Made by a program: the position numbers and the translations under genes
The notes under the pieces: model-generated
Told to the model about the DNA's origin: nothing
The model's database searches: none
The model's input: the letters and a program-made list of their open reading frames with translations, nothing else
Shown here: piece after piece, positions 1 to 9,100 of the stretch
Numbering within the stretch: position 1 is the first letter of the stretch
Layout: each line of letters starts with the position of its first letter
Virus record (IMG/VR): IMGVR_UViG_3300044655_001100
Span: 1-64,000 of that record
Source: a virus
Length of the DNA stretch: 64,000 nucleotides
Reading direction: 5' to 3' (one strand)

Positions 1-2
1 TT

Positions 3-953
3 GTTTACATGAACGGATCGACCGATTATCTTTCGGTTCATGCAGATGCCTCCGTTAGCTATAATGTTGTCCCAAACAACTTCTGGTTCTCAGCTTCTCT
101 CACAAACCAGACACTGACAGAGGTTGTCGGCACAACGGCATCAGTCAGGGCGTCTATAAATGCGGCACAAGCTATTCCGCAGAACGTAATTACGAAAGTT
201 GCGCTTAATCAAGCCCAATTTGACCCGCAAAGCTGGCTGAACTACGCCAACAACCGGATTATCCCGACAATTCCGGGTTATTACCAATTCTCTTCTTTAG
301 GAAGTTGGCAGGTAACAACAGAGTTCAATCGTTCGATACAGGTTCGGAAGAACGGAGCTGCCATAACTGTGGCCGATACGTTCACTGCTGGCGGCACAAT
401 GGAACTGTCGGACGCCGTATATATGAACGGCTCGACAGACTATCTTGAACTGTATGTGTTCCAAGCTTCGGCTGCGGCTGTTAACCTTGACAATAACATT
501 GCATACACATTCTTCATTGTCTCCCTCGTCGGCGCTAATCAGGCGGTGCCTGCGGTCAGGGAGACAACAAGCGCATACGGAATTGGCTCCAACACCACCG
601 GGTCCAATCAATACGCGAATTGTGAACTTGATAACCTTCGGTTCTTCTGGAGAGGCGGCGGTGGTGCATCGGTCTTCATTTCTACGATTTCCGGAACGAC
701 GACCATTCAAGGTGCTTATGGCCGAAATGCTTACGGTGGTGGCGCGGATGCCTTGGGTCTTGCACCCGGAACCGGCAGTGGTCCTCTCACCGTTACGACG
801 ACGCCAGTAGCCCTCACGGTCAACTGGTCAACCATGGGCCAAATCATCGCAACATTCCGGGATATTGGTGCTGGAAGAAGCTATCAGATGAACGCTATCC
901 TTCAGCATAGCTACCAGAACAGCCAAATCTTCGTTAACCGCATCAGCGACTAA
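3..953 (+). CDS. Tail fibre protein with C1q-like domains, 5' end outside window
   Basis: The frame is open to the left edge. The first visible codons read VYMNGSTDY, and the same string recurs internally as AVYMNGSTDYLELY, so the ATG at position 9 lies inside a domain and the gene is cut by the window. The visible part has at least one complete C1q/TNF-like jelly-roll repeat (roughly residues 45-180: AIPQNVITKVALNQ, then GYYQFSSLGSW, then NGSTDYLELYVFQ) and the tail of an earlier copy. Such domains trimerise at fibre tips. Its function is inferred as receptor binding. A similar domain is at the C-terminus of the protein at 10535-11428. An AGGAG-type site follows, serving the next gene. Confidence 0.75.
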   Translation, partial: VYMNGSTDYLSVHADASVSYNVVPNNFWFSASLTNQTLTEVVGTTASVRASINAAQAIPQNVITKVALNQAQFDPQSWLNYANNRIIPTIPGYYQFSSLGSWQVTTEFNRSIQVRKNGAAITVADTFTAGGTMELSDAVYMNGSTDYLELYVFQASAAAVNLDNNIAYTFFIVSLVGANQAVPAVRETTSAYGIGSNTTGSNQYANCELDNLRFFWRGGGGASVFISTISGTTTIQGAYGRNAYGGGADALGLAPGTGSGPLTVTTTPVALTVNWSTMGQIIATFRDIGAGRSYQMNAILQHSYQNSQIFVNRISD

Positions 954-1008
954 CAACAAACGGGCGGGAACCAACATCCCGCCCTCCTCTATTCTTAGGA
1001 GATAGGCC

Positions 1009-1293
1009 ATGAGCCTTTATGAAAAGATTATCGCAATTCATCCAGAACTAAAGCCAGAAGATTTTCATCCAGCCACTGGCTCAATCCTTTTGCAGGATGA
1101 CAGTGATGGCTTCGGACCGCATATTGCCAAGTGGGAACATCCTACACTTGCTCAGCCTTCTGATTCAGAACTCGGCATTACCCGCAATCCTGCGACCGTA
1201 ATCATTGAAGGCGAGATCATTCAACCAGCGCCAATGATTACAAGTGATAAAGTAATTGACATGACAGCACTTATGTCTGCTCCAACTGAGTAA
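1009..1293 (+). CDS. Small tail-fibre-associated protein (XkdW-like)
   Basis: A 94-residue protein preceded by a good Shine-Dalgarno (TTAGGAGATAGGCCATG). The N-terminal half has the pattern LYEKIIAIHPELKPEDF followed by SILLQDDSDG and W-HPTLAQPS. I recognise this from small proteins encoded beside phage fibre genes, often annotated XkdW-like. It sits between two fibre genes and probably assists or decorates fibres. The role is inference from context. Confidence 0.55.
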   Translation: MSLYEKIIAIHPELKPEDFHPATGSILLQDDSDGFGPHIAKWEHPTLAQPSDSELGITRNPATVIIEGEIIQPAPMITSDKVIDMTALMSAPTE

Positions 1294-1326
1294 TATAGCT
1301 GACATTTTTCCAATAGGATTTTGAGA

Positions 1327-3675
1327 ATGAGTAATCTTCCGATATCGGGCTTGCCAACAGGCTTACCAGTCAGCGACACAGATTTGCTGGCTGATACACA
1401 GGCTAGTGGCACAGGTCCGGTACAGATTACAGCTTCCGGTCTCAAAACCTATATTGGAAATGGGTTGACACTTACGAATGCCGTTATTAACAGCCCGTTC
1501 TCCATCAATGGCGTTAATTATTCTTGGCCATCATCAAACGGGCCTTCTGGTTCTGTCATCACGAATGATGGGGCAGGAAACCTAACATGGTCGCTTAACC
1601 CGCTTGCTGGAACAGTTACATCAGTTAATGTTTCTGGTGGCTTGACAGGTCTGACAACTATTAACGGCCCTATTACTTCTGTAGGCACGATTGACCTTGC
1701 GGGTGTCTTGAATGTCGCTCACGGCGGCACTGGTGGCACAAATCGCACATCAGCGATGATGAATATTCTGCCGCCTATTAGCTCAACGACAGCGGCTTAT
1801 GCCTTATTCAACGATGGCATTGGCACATATTATTGGGCGTATGCAGGTGGTGGTAGCGCACCGGGTGTTCTGAATATTTCTACTGGAACAACTGGTCTGC
1901 TTGCGAACGGTTCATCTGGAAACGTAAACGGAAATGTTCTGCTTAGCGGCGTTTTGAAGGTCAGCAATGGCGGCACTGGTATTTCCTCTCTTGGGGCTGC
2001 TGGTCAAGTTCTGACATCAGACCCACTTATGTCCAATACAACAGCAGTTTGGGACTACCCTAGAGCGGCTGGCGCTGACGGCGAAATCCAATTCAATAAT
2101 GCAGATAGGTTTGCTGCGTCTCCAAATTTTACATTTGCTGACGGTCTTTATGCTACTCTTACTCTAGGCAAATCTGGTTCAGCTAACGGCGATTTGAGAC
2201 TGCAAAATATTTTATCGCCAACTGGACATGTCCGTATTACTGTTGATCCAAATTCGACTACTTCTTGGATGCTTACCCTTCCAACTGATGGCGGTTCAGT
2301 TGGTCAGGTTCTGACGACAGATGGCACGGGAATAACAAGCTGGACGACACCTCCGAGCGGTATCGAAGTCGGCGTCACGACAATCACGAGCGGAACGGCT
2401 GGCTCTATCCCATACAATAACGGAACGGTTTATTCCGAAGACAACGCCAATCTGTTTTGGGACGACACGGCAAAACAACTGTCGATTGGCACAAACACAA
2501 CTGCAACAACCCCCGCAGACATTCAGCTTCAGGTTGTAAAAGATGCGCTGATTGCAGGTATGACGGTTGGTCTGGGCCCTGCTCAGGGTGCGACGAATAC
2601 AGCAGTTGGTAAGTCTGTTCTTGCTGCGAATACGGTTGACGGCAATCTGACAGGCATCGGCGTTGAGGCCCTTACAGCGAATACTAGCGGCATTAGGAAC
2701 ACCGCCGTTGGTTATCAGTCTGCATACAGCAACACGATAGGCAACCAAAACACCGCATTCGGAGCCTATGCTTTATATTACAACGATGCGGACAATAATA
2801 CAGGCTTAGGGTTCCAAGCATGTTCTTTTAATGTTTCTGGGACAAACAACACGGCTGTCGGCGCAAATACATTAGCGGCTTCCGGCGCGGACAGTCAAAA
2901 CACGGCTGTCGGATCAAATGTATTGAATGCGTTTACCGGCGGTAACAACAACACAGCGGTCGGCGCATTTGCAGCGCAGGTTTTGCAGGGCGGCACAGAC
3001 AATACATTTATTGGCGCTAACGCTTCTGGAATTTCAAACACAAGCGTAGACAGAAATACCGGCGTTGGCAGTCGTTCTCTGGAAAATACAAGCAGTAGCA
3101 ACAACACGGCTGTCGGCGTAGAATCCTTACAGTCAAATACTGCAAATACTGGCGGTAACACGGCTGTTGGTTATCGTTCGCTCAGAAACTGTCAGGGAGC
3201 AAGAAATACGTCCATTGGACGCCTTGCGATGTCTTTTGACACCGTAACGGGAGCCGAAAATACGGCGCTCGGCATTAGCGCACTCGGTTCTCTTACCTCA
3301 GGTAATTACAATACCGCCCTTGGAAAAAGCGCTGGTTTTGGCATAACAAGCGGATCAAGCAATACATTAGTCGGTGCATATGACGCTGGTGCGGCCCCAA
3401 TAAGTGGGACGGGAAGCAATTACATTGTTCTGTCTGATGGCGATGGAAACGTCCCAGTTTTTTGGGAAGGCTTAACAAGAAATCAAATTTGCAACGGTCC
3501 TGTTGTAACCCAAGGATATACCGTTGCTGGTTTAGCTGCTATAGCATCTCCTATTGTTGGAATGCGTGTTCATGTGACTGATGCAAATGCTCCATCGTTT
3601 TTGGCAACGCTTGCTGGCGGTGGTTCGATTAGATGCCCTGCGTTTTATGATGGCACAAACTGGGTAGCTGGCTAA
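1327..3675 (+). CDS. Tail fibre with GGTG repeats and YadA-type NTAVG repeats
   Basis: About 782 residues. I chose ATG 1327 over the upstream TTG at 1321 because AGGA lies 8 bases before it. The N-terminal half carries phage-fibre motifs (HGGTGG, NGGTGISSLG, GAGNLTWS). Residues about 423-700 are roughly a dozen degenerate repeats of the NTAVG.xAL type, the left-handed beta-roll seen in trimeric autotransporter heads (Hep/Hag). The C-terminus has YIVLSDGDGN then a small terminal domain. This predicts a long trimeric adhesin on the virion. The stop overlaps the next start (TAATG). A second fibre with the same repeat is at 9101-10519. Confidence 0.75.
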   Translation: MSNLPISGLPTGLPVSDTDLLADTQASGTGPVQITASGLKTYIGNGLTLTNAVINSPFSINGVNYSWPSSNGPSGSVITNDGAGNLTWSLNPLAGTVTSVNVSGGLTGLTTINGPITSVGTIDLAGVLNVAHGGTGGTNRTSAMMNILPPISSTTAAYALFNDGIGTYYWAYAGGGSAPGVLNISTGTTGLLANGSSGNVNGNVLLSGVLKVSNGGTGISSLGAAGQVLTSDPLMSNTTAVWDYPRAAGADGEIQFNNADRFAASPNFTFADGLYATLTLGKSGSANGDLRLQNILSPTGHVRITVDPNSTTSWMLTLPTDGGSVGQVLTTDGTGITSWTTPPSGIEVGVTTITSGTAGSIPYNNGTVYSEDNANLFWDDTAKQLSIGTNTTATTPADIQLQVVKDALIAGMTVGLGPAQGATNTAVGKSVLAANTVDGNLTGIGVEALTANTSGIRNTAVGYQSAYSNTIGNQNTAFGAYALYYNDADNNTGLGFQACSFNVSGTNNTAVGANTLAASGADSQNTAVGSNVLNAFTGGNNNTAVGAFAAQVLQGGTDNTFIGANASGISNTSVDRNTGVGSRSLENTSSSNNTAVGVESLQSNTANTGGNTAVGYRSLRNCQGARNTSIGRLAMSFDTVTGAENTALGISALGSLTSGNYNTALGKSAGFGITSGSSNTLVGAYDAGAAPISGTGSNYIVLSDGDGNVPVFWEGLTRNQICNGPVVTQGYTVAGLAAIASPIVGMRVHVTDANAPSFLATLAGGGSIRCPAFYDGTNWVAG

Positions 3676-4385
3676 TGGCTCTTAATGACAATCTTAGCAA
3701 CAGCTGGAATTTCGATCCTTCATTAGGTGAGATTATCTTAGGCGCATATGCTAGGTGCGGAATACGAAGAACCGAAATCACAACACAAATGATGGCGGAT
3801 GCCCGTTTTGAAGCCAATCTTGTAATGTCAGATTGGCAAGGAGATGGGTTAAACACGTATCAAGTTGAGTTAGTAACTCAGAATATTTTTAATGGGGAAG
3901 ACGCATATGTTATCCCCAATACAACAGTATTCACTCTTGATATGTATATCCGCCAGAATCCAGATCAGGCAAATCCAACGGACAGATTGATTATTCCAAT
4001 TAGCCGCAGTGACTATGCCGCAATCTCTAACAAAAAGATGCCGGGATTTCCAACGTCAGTTTGGATAGATCGTCAGTTACAGCCGATAGCTTATCTCTGG
4101 CCAGTTCCTAATTTTGATATTGTTAACGGACTGCAATATTACGTTCAAAAGCGTTCTATGGACAGTAATACAGTTAACGGCGAACAAGTTCAGATGCCGT
4201 TTGAAGCGTATGATGCATATGTGTGGTGCTTAGCTGAGAGGTTGGCATACATATATAGTCCTGATAGAATTGCTATGATACTGCCACGTAAGCAGCAAGC
4301 CTATCAAAGGATGTTACAGGCTACCACGGAGAACACACCGCTCGATTTTCAGGTCGAAGTGGGTTCATATTTTAGGGTTGGGTAA
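3675..4385 (+). CDS. Head-tail adaptor-like structural protein (gp4/SU10 adaptor type)
   Basis: 236 residues with N-terminal helices (LGEIILGAYARCGIRR, RFEANLVMSDWQGDGLN), a beta-rich centre containing IAYLWPVP, and C-terminal helices (AYDAYVWCLAERLAYIYS). This is the layout of P22 gp4 and SU10-type adaptor proteins, which lengthen the portal channel. The gene at 19457 has a similar layout, so the phage seems to carry two members. The match is by pattern only; a tail-tube role is the main alternative. It follows a fibre gene directly and is followed by a homing endonuclease. Confidence 0.5.
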   Translation: MALNDNLSNSWNFDPSLGEIILGAYARCGIRRTEITTQMMADARFEANLVMSDWQGDGLNTYQVELVTQNIFNGEDAYVIPNTTVFTLDMYIRQNPDQANPTDRLIIPISRSDYAAISNKKMPGFPTSVWIDRQLQPIAYLWPVPNFDIVNGLQYYVQKRSMDSNTVNGEQVQMPFEAYDAYVWCLAERLAYIYSPDRIAMILPRKQQAYQRMLQATTENTPLDFQVEVGSYFRVG

Positions 4386-4389
4386 GCGT

Positions 4390-5121
4390 ATGCTTCAAGA
4401 GGCTGCTGCATACAAAAGTAAATGGCAGAAGGCCCAACGTGCTCGTTTGAAAAGCGGGTGCGTTAATGATTCTTATGTATATGTGCATCTTGCGGAAGAC
4501 AGCGGTGAACCGTTTTATGTTGGTATTGGGCATACTGTGGGCAGGCCTTGGGATAAAACATGTCGCACTATTGAACACAGAAAAAATATAAGAGAACATG
4601 GTTATCAAGTAGAAATTATTATTGATAATGTAACAGAAGACACGGCACTTTACTGGGAAAGAACATGGATAAAATCACTTCGTTTGCAAGGTTTTAATCT
4701 AGAAAATAAAGCATCTGGAGGACAGCGCGGCTGGAGACATACAGAAGATTCTCGCCGCAAAATGTCTGAAAATAATTCTATGCGGAATAATGAATTTCGA
4801 AAAAACCAAAAACTTGGTGCTATCGTAGCATGGGAATCTCCAGAAAGAAAAGAAAACCTTTCGCGTAATAATCCTATGAAAGATCCAGAAATTGCGGAAA
4901 AGAACGCTTCCTTGCGCCGAGGAAAAGAACTTCCTTCAATGAAAGGAGGATTGCATCCTCGTGCTCAAAAAATAATAGAAATTGATGACAATAAATTATT
5001 TAATTCTATAAAAGAAGCTGCTGATTATTATGGATTAAAAAGTGTTGATATTTGTGCTGTCTGCAAAGGAAGGCAAAAAACAACAGGCAAGCGTATATTT
5101 AAATATGTAGAGGAGGCGTAA
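4390..5121 (+). CDS. GIY-YIG homing endonuclease with NUMOD motifs
   Basis: The catalytic N-terminal domain has YVYVHL then EPFYVGIG and RPWDK, with a later RTWIKSL segment, matching the GIY-YIG nuclease fold. The middle has NUMOD3-like repeats (GWRHTEDSRRKMSEN, NNPMKDPE). The C-terminus (IKEAADYYGLKSVDICAVCKGRQ) looks like a NUMOD1/IENR helix-turn-helix DNA-binding segment. The start is TTG 4378 or ATG 4390; GGGTAAG precedes the ATG. The gene is clearly AT-richer than the structural genes on both sides, which fits a free-standing homing gene inserted between them. Confidence 0.85.
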   Translation: MLQEAAAYKSKWQKAQRARLKSGCVNDSYVYVHLAEDSGEPFYVGIGHTVGRPWDKTCRTIEHRKNIREHGYQVEIIIDNVTEDTALYWERTWIKSLRLQGFNLENKASGGQRGWRHTEDSRRKMSENNSMRNNEFRKNQKLGAIVAWESPERKENLSRNNPMKDPEIAEKNASLRRGKELPSMKGGLHPRAQKIIEIDDNKLFNSIKEAADYYGLKSVDICAVCKGRQKTTGKRIFKYVEEA

Positions 5122-5122
5122 C

Positions 5123-6475
5123 ATGGCGTACGCTTCAATTTGCGGAAAAGCTGTAGCAAACGTAAATTCACCTGTTGCTTTCGCGACATGTGATAGATGT
5201 GCATCCGTCTATAATCACAATCAATTACGGTGGCAATACGATTACCGAGGCAGAACACTTCAAAATCTCCGCATACTTGTCTGCGAGAGGTGTGAAGACG
5301 AAGGACAGCCACAATTAAAACCAAGAATTTTGCCACCAGACCCGGTCAGCATCGCAAACGCAAGACCTTATCCTTATTGCTACGCAGAAGAAGACGACAG
5401 ATTTACAACCAACCCTGCGCTTCCTAATGTTGATTTAGGAACGACGGCAAATATTACGTTAGCCGGTTTTCAATTTGTTGATGGCGTCCAGTGTGTTGGC
5501 GGCGAATTAGTCCTTGTCAAAAACCAGACTGATGCTACCAAGAATGGTATCTACAAAGTATCGTCAGGTCTTTGGGTTTTACAAGGCTATAACAATGACA
5601 CCAAGAAATGGTTTAGTGTCGATCTGAATGAGATCACTTATTATTTCGAGCTTGGTTATTATCAAGGCGCGGTGAATGTTGCTCGTGGGTTAACACAATA
5701 CGCCAAGCTGTTTCAGATCACATTTGATCCGAATGGATTGTTGGCGACGGGCACAGCTGTAACGGCTGCTATTGTTAGTGCAAGTCTTGTCAATCATTAT
5801 GATTTTTATACCGGCATCTACATGGAAGGTGCCGACGAGCGTATTACTGAAACTCTTGATGTCAGAACAACGCAACAGACTGGCGCGGCCCCTGGCAGCT
5901 TGAATGAAATCCCAGGTTACTCAAACATCGTCCCTGGGTGGTGCTTGATTGGCAGGCCAAACCAGAACCCATATGGTTGTGGCTCAAAGATTGGATTGCC
6001 CCCTGGGTTTGATAGTCTGCCATTTGCTGGCCCATTAGCGCCGACATTACAGAATCAGTCGATTAATTATTGGTATAATGATATACTTCAGCCGTATCAG
6101 TGGATCGGTGCGAATAACGTTACAGCGACATGGTATCCGAATGACTGGTGGCCAAACCCAGGACCAGGGGCACCATGGAATCCGATTGCCTTAATGAATC
6201 AAGCAAACAGCTGGATTAACAATGTAAATCTGGTTGATTTTTGGGGTAATAACTTGAATCAACAGGTAGATTGGGGTAATTATTTAGCTCAGCCAATCTT
6301 CCCACCAGGCGGCGAAATTCTGTGGACCAACGACAAGTGCGAATTGGTATTGTGGCATGATACGCGACAACCACCGCAGCCGTTGCCTAACCCGTTGATT
6401 ACGGGCGTTGCAGGTTTCAATGTCAACTTTGGGGTTATTTATCCAAATACTTTGCCGCCAATAGGGTTAAATTAA
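5123..6475 (+). CDS. Virion protein with N-terminal zinc-binding module
   Basis: 450 residues. The N-terminus has two CxxC pairs (C23/C26 and C54/C57) framing LRWQYDYRG, a module I know from uncharacterised phage structural proteins with the form DRCG..LRWQ-D..G. Residues about 110-200 hold a fibre-associated domain (TTANITL then VDGVQ then LVLVKNQTDATKNGIY) that also occurs in the giant fibre at 11906-17179. The C-terminal half is rich in W, P and N. Probably a tail or fibre-attachment protein; the exact role is unknown. It is flanked on both sides by GIY-YIG genes. Confidence 0.6.
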   Translation: MAYASICGKAVANVNSPVAFATCDRCASVYNHNQLRWQYDYRGRTLQNLRILVCERCEDEGQPQLKPRILPPDPVSIANARPYPYCYAEEDDRFTTNPALPNVDLGTTANITLAGFQFVDGVQCVGGELVLVKNQTDATKNGIYKVSSGLWVLQGYNNDTKKWFSVDLNEITYYFELGYYQGAVNVARGLTQYAKLFQITFDPNGLLATGTAVTAAIVSASLVNHYDFYTGIYMEGADERITETLDVRTTQQTGAAPGSLNEIPGYSNIVPGWCLIGRPNQNPYGCGSKIGLPPGFDSLPFAGPLAPTLQNQSINYWYNDILQPYQWIGANNVTATWYPNDWWPNPGPGAPWNPIALMNQANSWINNVNLVDFWGNNLNQQVDWGNYLAQPIFPPGGEILWTNDKCELVLWHDTRQPPQPLPNPLITGVAGFNVNFGVIYPNTLPPIGLN

Positions 6476-7101
6476 TGACTAATCTTTCAGGCTCATTTGT
6501 ATATTGCCATCTGAAGGCAGATTCAGATGAGCCTTTTTATGTTGGCATAGGCACCAATGTTAAGCGCCCATGGGATATGCACAACGGGCGTTCGCAATGG
6601 CATAAGGATACTGTTAAAAAACACGGCGTTCGGGTTGAAATAATCATTGACGAACTTGATCGTAAAACGGCAAAATTTTGGGAAGTTAAATGGATTAAGG
6701 CTCTTAAAGATTCTGGGTATAAATTAGTTAATATGACTTCTGGAGGCGATGGCTTGAATGGTATGAGCCTTTCGCAAGAAACTAAAAATAAAATAAGCTT
6801 ATCGCTTTTATCTAAAGGAGAAAATCATCATAGTAAATCTCCTGAGCATAGAGCTAAAAATAGTTCTAGACAAAAGGCTAATTCAGAAAATCATATTATG
6901 AAATTGCCTGAAAAAAGAGAATGGAAAAAGCAAGAATGGGAAGAAAAGTTTGGCGGTAGCCCTATGCTTATTCCAGAAATAGCTAAAAAAGTAAGTGTTA
7001 CAAGAAAAGCCCAATGGGCAACGTTAGAATTCCGCATGAAAATGCTCCCAAGTTCGTGGTACAATTCAAATGTCCGCGATAAATTTTATTGGGGAGCCTA
7101 G
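6475..7101 (+). CDS. Second GIY-YIG homing endonuclease
   Basis: 208 residues. FVYCHLKADSDEPFYVGIG and KRPWD form the GIY-YIG core, and VKWIKALKDSGYKLVNMTSGG follows as in the first copy. The remainder is lysine/asparagine-rich with NUMOD3-like segments (SLSQETKNKISLSL, KSPEHRAKNSSRQKA). It overlaps the stop of the upstream gene by one base (TAATG), lies only 3 bases before the next gene, and is AT-rich. Homologous to 4390-5121 but diverged and lacking the C-terminal IENR-like segment. Confidence 0.85.
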   Translation: MTNLSGSFVYCHLKADSDEPFYVGIGTNVKRPWDMHNGRSQWHKDTVKKHGVRVEIIIDELDRKTAKFWEVKWIKALKDSGYKLVNMTSGGDGLNGMSLSQETKNKISLSLLSKGENHHSKSPEHRAKNSSRQKANSENHIMKLPEKREWKKQEWEEKFGGSPMLIPEIAKKVSVTRKAQWATLEFRMKMLPSSWYNSNVRDKFYWGA

Positions 7102-7104
7102 CTA

Positions 7105-8313
7105 ATGGCCGTTCCTTATATCTTCAGCCAATATTTAGGAGGCGGTGGAATCCCGTTGGCGCAGCTGGATGCCAACTTTGCCTATTTGACGAGCGGTAAT
7201 CCTGTACTCACTAATTTAACCTTGACAGGCAATCTTACGGTTGCTGGCACATCTACTTTTAATGGCACAACGGCGATTAATGGCCCACTGACGATTGATG
7301 GATTTAGTGTCAACCCAACAGGTGTTACGGGAACGGGCCTTCTTGTATTTAATACAGGTCCAACTCTTGTTGCTCCGAACCTTGGAACGCCTGCAAGCGC
7401 AAATTTGGCAAACTGCACCAACCTACCGATTAGCACAGGTGTTTCTGGGTTGGGTGCTGGCGTTGCGACTGCACTGTCGAATGCGCCAGACACTGCTGGC
7501 GGATTTATTACATATTCATCAAATACGACGGTTCCGACGGGTGCGGTATTCCATTTTGCTGCGCCAGCCATTCCACCTGGTTATTTAGTTTGTAATGGCG
7601 CTGGATATAGCACGGCTGTTTATCCTGCGTTGTTTGCTGTTATTGGATATACGTTTGGTGGTTCTGCGGGAACATTTAATGTCCCAAATTTAACGGGCGC
7701 ATTTATTCGTGGCGTTGGTGGCAATGCTGCTGCTTTGGGTGTCTTACAGCAAGATGGATTTGAGACACATAATCATAATTTAACCGATCCTGGTCATGAT
7801 CATACGCACACCGACCCTGGACATACGCATACTGTAACAGACCCTGGTCATACGCACACGATCAACGACCCTAGCCATAATCATACTGTAACCGATCCTG
7901 GGCATAATCACAGTATCAACGACCCAAGTCATACTCATGGCGCATCATCAAGTGATTCTGGCCACCTTCATGACATAAGTGGCACAGGGCCGAATGCAAA
8001 TGGCGGCGGTGCTGGCTGGCTTGTAAACCCTCAGGGGTTTATTACGCAAACTTTAACTGGCTTTGCAAACATTACCACAAGCATTGCAGGCGCATTAACG
8101 GGCGTATCCAATAACGCAAATGTGACGGGCGTAAGCAATGTTGCGAATACAACGGGCGTTACAAACAATACAAACACGACAGGCGTGACGAACGATACGA
8201 ATACGACTGGCATTACGAACGATGATAATACGACAGGCATTACGATAGACAATACGGGCATTAACGAAACAAGGCCATATAACATGGCGTTAGTTCCCGC
8301 GATTAAATACTGA
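7105..8313 (+). CDS. Tail collar fibre with His-rich DPGHTH repeats
   Basis: 402 residues. The N-terminal module PYIFSQYLGGGGIPLAQLD..FAYL is shared with the next gene and probably anchors the fibre. A phage collar domain (pfam07484 type) spans about 150-250: PPGYLVCNGAGYSTAVYPALFAVIG then FNVPNLTGAFIRG. It is followed by about seven tandem units of the DPGHTH/DPSHNH kind (about residues 225-285), then TGPNANGGGAGWLVNP, then NTTGVTN repeats, and ends ETRPYNMAL. HxH motifs of this kind bind iron in T4 gp12-like short tail fibres. Expected role: receptor-binding fibre tip stabilised by metal. Confidence 0.75.
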   Translation: MAVPYIFSQYLGGGGIPLAQLDANFAYLTSGNPVLTNLTLTGNLTVAGTSTFNGTTAINGPLTIDGFSVNPTGVTGTGLLVFNTGPTLVAPNLGTPASANLANCTNLPISTGVSGLGAGVATALSNAPDTAGGFITYSSNTTVPTGAVFHFAAPAIPPGYLVCNGAGYSTAVYPALFAVIGYTFGGSAGTFNVPNLTGAFIRGVGGNAAALGVLQQDGFETHNHNLTDPGHDHTHTDPGHTHTVTDPGHTHTINDPSHNHTVTDPGHNHSINDPSHTHGASSSDSGHLHDISGTGPNANGGGAGWLVNPQGFITQTLTGFANITTSIAGALTGVSNNANVTGVSNVANTTGVTNNTNTTGVTNDTNTTGITNDDNTTGITIDNTGINETRPYNMALVPAIKY

Positions 8314-8323
8314 GGAATAGATA

Positions 8324-9085
8324 ATGGCTGTAGTTCCTTACCAATTTGCATCGTATCCGGGTGGACAAACGATACCTTTGTCCCAGCTCGATGCAAACTT
8401 TGCCTATCTCGCCAATGGCAATGCAACATTTTCTAACTTAGTTGTTAACGGCCAGATCACATTTAACGGCACTCCGATAACGGGCGTTTCTGGAACGGGC
8501 CTTATGGTCCTATCCAACGGCGCTAGTCTTGTTTCGCCAACGCTAACAAACGCAACCCTTATCAATCCTGCTCTTGGAACGCCTATCTCTGGCACTTTGA
8601 CAAACTGCACTGGGTTGCCGTTGACTGGCTTGACAGGTTTAGGCACAGGCGTTCGCACAGCTTTAGGCTTGGCTGTTAATTCAGCGAATGGATTGCTGAC
8701 CTATCCATCGCCAGCTGGAACTGTTGGCCAAGTATTGACGTTGAATAGTTCTGGCGTTCCAGTATGGGGCCCAGGTGGCACGACTGTTGCGATCACGAAT
8801 GATGTTTCGACGGCTGCGGATGAGTTTCCATTATTTGCAAATACATCATCTGGTATTGCCACTACGGTATATACCTCCAGCCCGAATTACACGTATAATC
8901 CAGCAACTGGCGTATTGGTTTCTCCACGGCCTGCATCGTCATCTGGATTTTATTTATGTGCGCAGAATATTGTTGCTAGTTATACGATCCCAGCTGGGTA
9001 TAATGCTCAATCTACGGGTCCAATAGCTCTCGCAGCAGGCGTAATTATCACAGTCCCCGCAGGCGCTGCGTGGGTCGTCGTTTAA
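8324..9085 (+). CDS. Tail fibre protein, short
   Basis: 253 residues, with TGAGGAATAGATAATG giving a good ribosome-binding site. The N-terminus (VPYQFASYPGGQTIPLSQLD..FAYLANGN) is homologous to that of the preceding fibre. A middle repeat reads LGTPISGTLTNCTGLPL. The last 50 residues (SYTIPAGYN, then GPIALAAGV, then AAWVVV at the stop) form a terminal module also found in the proteins ending at 11885 and 17179. The modular make-up indicates an exchangeable receptor-binding protein. Confidence 0.7.
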   Translation: MAVVPYQFASYPGGQTIPLSQLDANFAYLANGNATFSNLVVNGQITFNGTPITGVSGTGLMVLSNGASLVSPTLTNATLINPALGTPISGTLTNCTGLPLTGLTGLGTGVRTALGLAVNSANGLLTYPSPAGTVGQVLTLNSSGVPVWGPGGTTVAITNDVSTAADEFPLFANTSSGIATTVYTSSPNYTYNPATGVLVSPRPASSSGFYLCAQNIVASYTIPAGYNAQSTGPIALAAGVIITVPAGAAWVVV

Positions 9086-9100
9086 TAAGAGGTTACTAAA

